Positions 56,356-64,000 of a stretch of DNA of 64,000 bases are shown piece after piece; the first letter of the stretch is position 1; each line of letters starts with the position of its first letter. This DNA comes from Cycas panzhihuaensis (lineage: Eukaryota > Cycadophyta), in the NCBI GenBank assembly GCA_023213395.1, contig CM041465.1, forward strand, positions 163,873,741 through 163,937,740. Direction: 5' to 3'. Under the pieces are notes generated by a model. The model saw only the letters and a list, made by a program, of their open reading frames with translations, made no database searches and had not been told where the DNA came from. Position numbers and translations under genes: made by a program.

Positions 56356-57237
56356 AAAATGCCTAGAGAATTACAATTTGAGCTGAAACCAAACCAAAGG
56401 ACGCTGGGCTTGAGTAAACCAATTGGGAAGATCGAGATAGAATAGGGGTTATCATCTTAAAATTATCTATTTTAGATTCTCTTCTTATCTATGTTGAAAA
56501 CTTATGCTCCACTGAAAGCATTTGGAAGTGTCTGGGAAACTTGTATGGACAAAAGAATAAGGCTAGGATAATAGCCCTAAAAGAAGAATTGTTCAAACTT
56601 CATATGAAGGAGTTTGAAACAGTTATTAACTTCTTGCATAAAATAATTTCACTAAGGAATGACCTCTCTAATATAGGTGATCCTCTCACTAATCAATAAT
56701 TGGTGGAACTTATGGTCAGTAAACTATCTAAATCATTTGATGTAATCATAAACACCATCATTAATACTGATCAAATAGCAACAATGACAATGGACAGTCT
56801 AATAGGATTATTGTTAAGACAGAAGTAGAGAAACAAGAGATATGAGGATGCAGGTGAACTAGAAGATGCCTTTGTCTCGAGATTGAACCTAGGTTTCAGA
56901 GGACATAGTAGAGGAAGAGGAAGAACTTCCAAAAGTTGTGCTTTATCACAAGGCCATTGGAAAAATGCAAGAGGGCGAGGGCATAGCATTACTCCAAGGA
57001 TTATTCCAGTTGTGATAAGACTGGTTATTTTGCTAGTTCCTGTAAAGCATTTTATGTGTGTTATCATTGTGTCCAGTTAAGACATTTTCCATACCAACAT
57101 AAGAAAGTAGATATCCAGAGAGTGAAATGGCCCATGGGTAACTACAACAAGGAACAATCCAGTGATGATGATGATGATAAAGAGGAAATAACTTTCATCA
57201 TCGCCCTAGCAGCAAGCCTCCAAGATGAAGATGTATA
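56356..57237 (+). pseudogene. C8 gag
   Basis: Gag core: KCLGNLYGQKNKARIIALKE, LFKLHMKEFETVINFLHKI, LRNDLSNIGDPLTNQ, LMVSKLSKSFDVIINTIINT; an Arg/Gly-rich stretch (GFRGHSRGRGRTSK) and two degenerate knuckles (CDKTGYFASSC; CYHCVQLRHFPYQH), then a run of Asp (SSDDDDDKEE). This is the classical Copia gag layout. Broken by stops and frame changes, e.g. before the knuckles. Confidence 0.82.
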
Positions 57238-58400
57238 GTACATCAACTCAGGAGCCTCTCGCCATATAACCAGTTAAGAAGAATGGTTCGAAAGTATATG
57301 GCTATATACTTCTAACAAATCCATGGAATTATGAGACAACTGCTCCCTTGAAATCAAAGGAGTTGGAACCATTGCCATTCAAATAAAAGACAAGTTCAAG
57401 AAAATTGGAAATGTACTTTTTGTACCTAGTTTTAAAATGAACGTTTTTCTATTTCCCAACTCAAGCAAAAGGGATTAAGCATTATATTTAATAAGAAAGG
57501 ATTTTGTTACATCCTAGACATGAAAAATAATGGCCATGTAATTGTAAAAGGGGTTGAAAGCAATGGCATGTATCGGCTACTATCACACCCAATTGTACCT
57601 AATGTAAAAGCTTATACTGTAGTACATCATAATAATAAGATGTAGCATTTGAAGTATGGTCATCTCCCCATAGAAAAATTAAAAAACATGGAGAGAAATA
57701 GTCTAGTAGTTGGCCTGCCTCCAATCTCATCAAGTAACTTTGTATGTAAAAGTTGTCAATATGGCAAACAACATAGGTTGTCATTCCATAAAAGCAAATG
57801 GTGAGTACAAAGGAAATTAGAACTAGTTCATACTAATTTGTGTGGCCCATTCACCCTACACTCCATCAATGGATGCATATACTTCCTCACCTTCATAGAT
57901 GACCTAACTAGAAAATTCTGGACCTATTTCTTGCATACTGAATTAGAAGTCTTTGATGTGTTCAAACAGTTCAAAGACAAAGTTGAATTAGAGGATGATT
58001 TCCAAAATAAAATTCTTAAGATCTTATGGAGGAGGTAAATACATTTCCAAAGAGTTTTTTAAATACTACAAATTCAAATGGATACATAGGCTGTTCATAA
58101 CTCTATACACACCCCAATCAAATGGGGTAGTAGAAAGAGAAAGTAGAGTTATCATGGAAATGCCATGCAACATGTTGATTGGTAAAAAATTCCAAAAACA
58201 TATTAGGCTGAAGTAGTTAGCATAGCCTGCTACCTATTGAATTGGAGCCCAACCAAAGTAGTAGACCATCTTACTCCAACAAAAGCTTGGACAAGAAGGA
58301 AACTAGACATAAGTCACCTCAAGGTATTTGATGGGCAAGTCTTTATCCACATACTAGATAAAAAAGGACAAAGCTAAAGTCAAAAGGTCTAGAATGCATT
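57238..58400 (+). pseudogene. C8 protease and integrase
   Basis: The protease site is YINSGASRHIT, with the catalytic Asp replaced by Asn. Integrase: LCGPFTLHSINGCIYFLTFI, DDLTRKFWTYFLHTELEVFD, then SYGGGKYISKEFFKYYKF where (T/S)DNGGEY is expected (second Asp lost) and TPQSNGVVERESRVIMEM with the Glu kept. A frameshift lies at ~58020. Confidence 0.83.
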
Positions 58401-60310
58401 ATGGTAGGATACAGTAAAAACTCCAATGCCTACAAGTGCATAGACCGCAAAATAAATGAAGTGTATGTAAGCAGGGATGTTGTTTTTAATGAAGAAGATA
58501 AGGAAGAAAGCATAAGCCAAATTTCAATGATAGAGAAAATGCATCAGATAGTCATTCCTAATACTCCTTTGGAAGAAGAATCAGGTATAACTATAGAAGA
58601 AATATCTAAAGAGGTTATTTCAGACTCTACTCCTTAAGAAGAAGAAGTCTCTCCAGAAGAATCAAGGACTGAAGAAGGCGAAAAGGAAAAGAGAGTTCCC
58701 AAATGGTACCTCAAAACTATAGAGGAAGGAAAAAGTGAAATGCTTCCTCACATAACAAGAAGCCAAAAGCCAAAAGGCCTGTCCAATCAGGTAGAACCAG
58801 AATCATTCACTGAAACAAACGAACATTCCAAATAGAGGAAAGCCATGGACATTAAGCTAGAGTCTATAATCAAAAATCGAGCATGGGAACTGGTTGAACT
58901 CCCTTCCAACAAATCAATTGTAAATTGCAAATGGGTCTACAAAATCAAAAGGGGGCTCAAAGGGAAAATAGGAAATTGCAAAACTAGGCTAGTTGCAAAA
59001 GGTTACACCCAAATAACAAGTGCAGATTATGAAGAAACATTCTCTCTAGTGTCCAAATTGAACACAGTTAGAATAGTTTTAGCTCTGGTAGAACATAAAA
59101 TTGGAACATATACTAGTTGGATGTGAAAAGTACATTCTTAAATGGTAGATTAGAAGAGGAGGTTTACATGTCTGAATGTGAGGGATATGTAAAAGAAGGG
59201 CAAGAGCACCTTGTTTACAAATTGAAAATAGCTCTATATGGACTGAAACAGGCTCCTCGTACATGGCATGCTAAACTTGATAATCATCTCTACAACAACG
59301 GCTTCCAAAGGAGCAATGTAGACTCAAGCACATATATTAAAAATAGGAACAATGCAATAACCATAATGGTGATATATATTGATGATATGATTCTCACTAG
59401 TGATGATAAAGAATCAATATTAGACATAAAGTATCAACTAGAAGGCAAATTTGAGATAACAGACTTGGAGCTCTTCAACTACTATTTAGGAATCTAAGTT
59501 GATCAACAAAATAATTCAATTTCTCTCTACTAGAGCAAATACATAAAATACTTGTTAGCCAAATTTCGTATGGAAGAATATAATCCATGCTCTACACCCA
59601 TAGAAGTGAACTACAACTTAATTCCAGATGAATATGAACCATGTGTAAATGCAACCCTGTATAGGCAACTCATTAGTAGCCTCATCTACCTCATAGCAAC
59701 CAAACCAAACATCTCATATGTTATAGGTCTGATTTCAAGATACATGCATGACCCAAGAACAAAACATTGAAACACTACAAAAAGGGTCTTGAGGTATCTA
59801 AAAAGCACAACAGAGTTCAAGCTAGTATTTTTGAAAGGAAAAACTCTTTAGTTAACAAGGTTTTGTGATTTAGATTGGATAGGTGACAAAGAACAAAGGA
59901 AGTCAACTAGTGAATATTGCTTCTTCCTAGGATCTTCACCAATATCCTTGAGCAGCAAAAAACAAGCCACTATAGCATTATCATCCATAGAAGCTGAGTA
60001 TAAATTAGTTGTCAGTGTAACCACTGAAGTAGTATGGCTCATACAACTTTTGAATGATTTGATGAAGCCTCAAAAGGAAGCAACCATACTTCACTGTGAC
60101 AATTAGAGTACCATCAAACTCACCAAGAATCCTATATTTCATGCTTGAACCAAACACATAGAGGTTCAACATTACTTCATTAGAGAAAAGGTCCAGAACA
60201 AAGAAGTGGATGTTGTTTATTATCCTATAGATAAATAGGTGGCTAACATATTAACCAAACCACTTGGAAAAGATAAATTCCAAATACTTAGAGATAAAAT
60301 AGGTGTAATA
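58401..60310 (+). pseudogene. C8 reverse transcriptase and RNase H
   Basis: After an acidic linker (EEDKEESISQISMIEKM..) RT shows WELVELPSNKSIVNCKWVYK, TRLVAKGYTQITSADYEETF, a frameshift at ~59120, then DVKSTFLNGRLEEEVYM, KIALYGLKQAPRTWHAKLDN and MVIYIDDMILTSDDKES with the YIDD box intact (59379). RNase H: DWIGDKEQRKSTSEYCFFL, ALSSIEAEYKLVVS, CDN.STIKLTKNPIFHA and VANILTKPLGKDKF. About eight stops. Confidence 0.87.
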
Positions 60311-60331
60311 GGATAAAACATTAGGAGAGGA

Positions 60332-60506
60332 TGTTAGAATATAATGTTTTATCTTAGACATTCAATGTATATGACTGATAGATATATGTCCTTTAGATAT
60401 ATTTCATTTATAAGTTAGTTACAAACCCTAATTGTATTTATTCACTTAAGCTCTCAATGATAATTATTAAGCATTCTTCATCTATCTTTTGTCTAGCATT
60501 CTGATT
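60332..60506 (+). repeat. C8 3' LTR
   Basis: 175 bp, TGTTAGAATATAATG to GCATTCTGATT, preceded by the purine tract TTAGGAGAGGA and followed by GATAC. Confidence 0.9.
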
Positions 60507-60720
60507 GATACATATCATTCTTATCATCATGATGTCCCATTTCCTCTCATCAATCCTCTACTTCCTTTATCTTCTAACTTAACCAATGTCCATCCTTTTC
60601 ACCATGCTTTATTTTCTTTCTTCTCTATCTTCTATGTTATCTCATTAGTGACATCATCATCATATTTATCATTTGACTAGCTCTCCATATATACCATTCT
60701 CTACCCTTGCTTTAAAAACA
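60507..60720. repeat. 290-bp tandem repeat, rest of copy 2
   Basis: From ACATATCATTCTTATCATCAT (60510 on) it aligns with 48608 onward of copy 1 (ACATCGTTCTTATCATCATAA) through CTAGCTCTCCAYA and on to about 60720. Confidence 0.8.
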
Positions 60721-62336
60721 TATAATCTTTATCCCCTATCACCCTTACTTCCCCATATTTTCTCAAGCACACCTATATAAATCGGTCATCCATAAAGAAT
60801 ATCTATGATACCCTCTATCTCTTATTCTTTATCTTTCCCTTATTAACCCCACACATAATAATTTTTCCCAATATTAATTATAGCTTGCATCGCCCATATC
60901 ACCTATCACTTAAACTTTAAACTTCATCACCTAAATCTTCCACTCCTATCTATATAGAATGCCCCATCTCCTGCTTTTATTCATCCTTCATACTCCCTCT
61001 CTAATCCATATAGAATACTCCATCCCTTTCTCTTTTCCTACTAATTATTTATACCCCTTATCTTCTTATCTCTTCCGTAAGCTCCCTTGTCATCTTTATC
61101 TTTTATCACCCCTCCCTCTTGTGTAATACCTCACACTCAAATTCCACTCACTACACACCCTCTTTCCTATTATTTTTTCTATAATCCCCCATGTATCTTA
61201 CTTTCTAATCCTTTACATAAGTTATATTCTCCTCTATCATCCCATCCTCTCTCTATAAGCTTTTACAATACATATCCATTTTTGACATACTTCTCTATGG
61301 TGTCCTCCTCTAAACCTATCCATACAAGATTTCCATCATACCAACTAAGCTAATTCATGTTTACTTTATACCCATCCCATATATCCCTATCTAAACTACT
61401 TACTCTTATGAGACCTCAATTGTATTTCTTATTCCATACTCCTTGTTTACTCTAATCTCATCACTAGATCCTCATGTGATTTCCTTTATTCAAGAGTAAA
61501 ACACCATGGATATAATATAAAAACAACATACAAGATCTCAAGTAAGGTGAACCCATAACATATAAGTACCAAGGTCTATCAAATTAGGAGCTTAATAATG
61601 TCCAAAAGTAAGATTTGAAGAAGAAGGATATCAAATTTTCTACAATGGAGGTTACTCCATGAAAGAAACAAGTAATAGGTGTATTCCATTGGTGAGACAT
61701 GGTAAGGAAATAAAACTATAAGCTACCATAATATTAGCATAAAAAAGACATTTGAATTATTGGAAGCCTTTTCAAAAAAACATACTAGCATTCCCTAATC
61801 TCAAGAAATAATCCATGGTAATTATTGAAGCTCAAATTTAAAAATGTTTCGAGAGTAATGCATGTCAAGAAGGGGGAAATTGTTATACTCTATTCTTACT
61901 ATGAAGGATCAACCTATGACCAAGCAAGGCCACCGATACTTATGCTTTAAGGGAAAAGTAAGTTAAAAATAAGGAATTATTATGTGTCTACCCTCATAGT
62001 GGACTAAGGCACCTTTATAAGTAAGAAGATATTACTTATTTTATAATTATATGATTAAAATAAAATAATTTTGGTTGTAAAATATGTATCATTACATAGA
62101 ACTTTTCATTGGCTTTGAAACAAGTGGTCATAAACATTAAATGAATATGATGTGAGAAAGTTATATCAATTTTATATTTTTTATTTTAAATACAAAGTAT
62201 TCAAAGCTAACTTTACTTTAAATTATTAGTTACTTTAAGGGCTAATATAGCATAAAATTATTCATAATTTAGATGTATGGCCATATATAAAGAGTGGATG
62301 GGTCATTTAGAAGATTTTGCTCTCTTATAAAATAAT

Positions 62337-62339
<3 letters not shown>
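60721..62339. other. Pyrimidine-rich then AT-rich DNA, unassigned
   Basis: 60721-61500 is dominated by CCCTYTATC-like words and has long frames only because of composition (e.g. 61087-61353). Near 61868 the sequence GAAGGGGGAAA followed by TTGTTATACTC looks like a polypurine tract and LTR start, but no upstream pol motif or second LTR confirms it. No gene seen. Confidence 0.3.

Positions 62340-62371
<32 letters not shown>
62340..62371. repeat. (CA)n microsatellite
   Basis: Sixteen uninterrupted CA/AC dinucleotides, immediately before the first copy of a ~170-bp direct repeat. Confidence 0.95.
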
Positions 62372-62373
<2 letters not shown>

Positions 62374-62376
62374 TTT

Positions 62377-62546
62377 TAATGAAATATTAACTTTGAAAAA
62401 TTACAATTAAAATAAGATGACATTAATATCTCTTGGCTCATTTTCAAAGATTAAGGGGCATCGAGCTTAGCCATGATGATGGTTGTAGGAGCAATGGCCA
62501 TAATTTCTTTACAACATTATCTATTAAATCTCAATAACAATTGCCA
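62377..62546 (+). repeat. ~170-bp direct repeat, copy A
   Basis: AATATTAACTTTG..AAAATTACAATTA.., ATATCTCTTGGCTCA, GGAGCAATGGCCATAATTTC, ACATTATCTATT. Copy B is at 63354-63520 (~977 bp away). Confidence 0.75.
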
Positions 62547-63353
62547 TGTAATAATATGAGTGGTAAGGGTTAGAGTAGATAGATGTTATAGAATGAAAGT
62601 TGTTAATTAACAACCATCTTTTAAGTAAAAAGAATTATCATTAATTAATCAAATTATATTTTTGATTCAAAATTAATTGAGTGAAATTTAATTTTTTCAT
62701 TAATAGGATTTATAGTGAGACAAAAATAGTCTTAAAATTTTCACCATTTATATTATTCAAAATCCAAATCTCAATTGCCAAGATTGAGGCTAATCATGTA
62801 AGGTTTACTTTTAAGTATTATGGTTAAGATAAATAATACATTTATTATTTCAGATTAACTTAGAGGGTTCTCTAGCTTGGAGATCAAAACATATTTTTTA
62901 TCATGCTTTGGTACAAACTACAAAAATGTTAGATTTGCATTTATATATTACTCTCAACATATACTTAAATATATTCAGCATTTTATTTTTACATTCCCAC
63001 ATACTCTTAAATCTTTTATATTAGTAATTTATATAAATAATTAACATAAGATATTAAGTTTATACACTTATGTTTCCTAAAATATCAAGAAGTGTAATAT
63101 AAGGCTACCTTATATGCAATTTATTTGCTTGTCAGAGTAACTATTTAGTTATGTAACATGTGGAGATTTTTTTTAATTAAAATAATATAATCTAAATGAT
63201 ATGTGGTGTATGCTCATAAAGGGTGGAGAAACTAGAAGTTTTCTAAGCCTTCCATAGTTACACATCCTCATCGCATACTCCCTTCCCCCACATAAAAAAT
63301 AAAGTTCTAAAAGAAAATTAATAATAAAATAAAATATAAAAAAATATATTTAT
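62547..63353. other. AT-rich spacer between direct repeats
   Basis: Contains 62568-62645, homologous to 48353-48430. Otherwise no recognisable feature on either strand. Confidence 0.4.
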
Positions 63354-63520
63354 GATGTTAGTAAAATATTAACTTTGGAATATTACAATCAGAATGAGAT
63401 GAGATTAATGTCTCTTAGCTCACTTTCAAAGCTCTAGGGGTATGGAGCCTGGCCATAATGATGGTAGCAAGAGCAATGGCCATGGTTTCTTTATAACATT
63501 ATCTATTCAATATGAGAAAT
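63354..63520 (+). repeat. ~170-bp direct repeat, copy B
   Basis: Matches copy A at roughly 80 percent by eye, same orientation, ending ACATTATCTATTCAATATG. Confidence 0.75.
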
Positions 63521-63759
63521 ATTCATCAATACACTTGGGTATGGTGTACACTTATAGACTGTGGATATTTTAACATTCATACTCTACTATGCTACATAAA
63601 AAATATATGATAGGCTATTATATATAGATGTAAGTTAAGTTTTAGGAGTTGAAGTATATATTAATCAACTAGGCATCCTCACTAAAAGAAAATGACTTTC
63701 CTTTTATAAAAATCAAAGTGGGAAATTTCTTAATACTTAATTTTTAGCATTTTGCTATA

Positions 63760-64000
63760 TGTTAGAGTGACATTATATCCACTTAATCGACTAATTTAAA
63801 TGTCATGATAGTTTATGTAAACTTATGATTTAATATTAATGTGATGTAAAATTAGGGCAATACATGTAATCTCATTTATTATTATTTGAGGAACTTATGG
63901 ATCTATAAATAGGGATCCAAAGTCCATTGTAATATGACGACAAATTTATAAAAATGCAATATTATAATTCTATGGCGGGTCTTTTCCAAAAGGGTTTTCC
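63760..64000 (+). repeat. Probable LTR running off the window
   Basis: Starts TGTTAGAGTGACAT; TATAAATA at 63904-63911 sits ~145 bp in, followed by a GTAATATGACGACAAAT stretch and TTTTCCAAAAGGGTTTTCC at the edge, a layout typical of Copia LTRs (promoter, then a G/T-rich end of R/U5). No partner in the window. Confidence 0.5.

Larger units (their letters stand above)
48901..60506 (+). mobile_element. C8: Copia element carrying nested C9
   Basis: LTRs of equal length, 175 bp each (48901-49075 and 60332-60506), TSD GATAT (48896-48900) and GATAC (60507-60511), primer-binding site TGGTATCAGAG at 49076 and a purine tract before the 3' LTR. Removing it restores the tandem repeat's second copy. Gene order: short leader (with C9), gag with zinc-knuckle region, protease, integrase, RT, RNase H. 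Without C9 it is ~5.15 kb, a normal Copia size. Stops and catalytic changes inactivate it. Confidence 0.92.

Noticed and set aside
61087-61353. 88-codon open frame
   Set aside because: Low-complexity C/T-rich DNA with few stops by composition; no homology recognised.
61868-61900. Gypsy 3' end (purine tract plus LTR start)
   Set aside because: No pol motif upstream and no second LTR; the match is short.
1-64000. tRNA, rRNA, CRISPR or intact host genes
   Set aside because: TGGTATCAGAGC-type sequences are primer sites, not tRNA genes; no cloverleaf, rRNA core motif, spaced repeat array or intact exon series was seen.

Overview
The window is plant nuclear DNA made almost entirely of nested, decayed LTR retrotransposons. 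I see no intact host gene, tRNA, rRNA or CRISPR array. The plant assignment rests on Ty1/Copia and Ty3/Gypsy (including chromovirus) polyproteins, primer-binding sites of the initiator-Met tRNA type (TGGTATCAGAGC-like), and fragments of plant-type genes (an NCRK-like receptor kinase and possibly an AKR2-like protein). The nesting depth and AT-rich decay suggest a large-genome seed plant; a gymnosperm is plausible but the species cannot be read from the sequence. Element names used here (C0-C9, G1-G3, E1, L1) are local labels.

Layout. 1-9170: a degraded Gypsy (G1, +) is split in its protease region by a Copia-type element E1 (1303-7970, TSD AGTAT). E1 has a gag remnant but no pol, a solo LTR (2634-3279, TSD TCTAT), and antisense fragments of a receptor-kinase gene. 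9180-32057: an old minus-strand Copia (C0) is split in RNase H by C1 (9634-31653). C1 is split in gag by C2 (13174-27618). C2 is split in its leader by a minus-strand Gypsy chromovirus G2 (15033-21891, TSD GTTTA). 32058-34790: an unpaired LTR, an unassigned stretch, and the 3' end of a minus-strand relative of C2 (C4). 35205-44150: a Gypsy (G3, +) without a recognisable 5' LTR, split in RNase H by a non-autonomous element L1 (37990-41947, TSD AAAAG). 44200-48350: the 5' half of a minus-strand Copia (C6), lying against the 3' end of a plus-strand Copia (C7). 48546-60720: a two-copy 290-bp tandem repeat split by Copia C8 (48901-60506), whose leader carries C9 (49266-55712), a close relative of C2. 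60720-64000: pyrimidine-rich DNA, a CA microsatellite, an unexplained ~170-bp direct repeat, and an LTR-like sequence running off the right edge.

Relationships. Three families recur. C2, C9 and C4 share one LTR, leader and pol type. C1, C6 and C7 share a second type, with a long leader holding a conserved block before gag. The Gypsy elements are mutually diverged. Every gag-pol copy has stops, frameshifts or lost catalytic residues, so none looks autonomous. At several junctions, removing the insert and one TSD copy rejoins the host element's coding sequence, which supports the insertion order independently of LTR matching.
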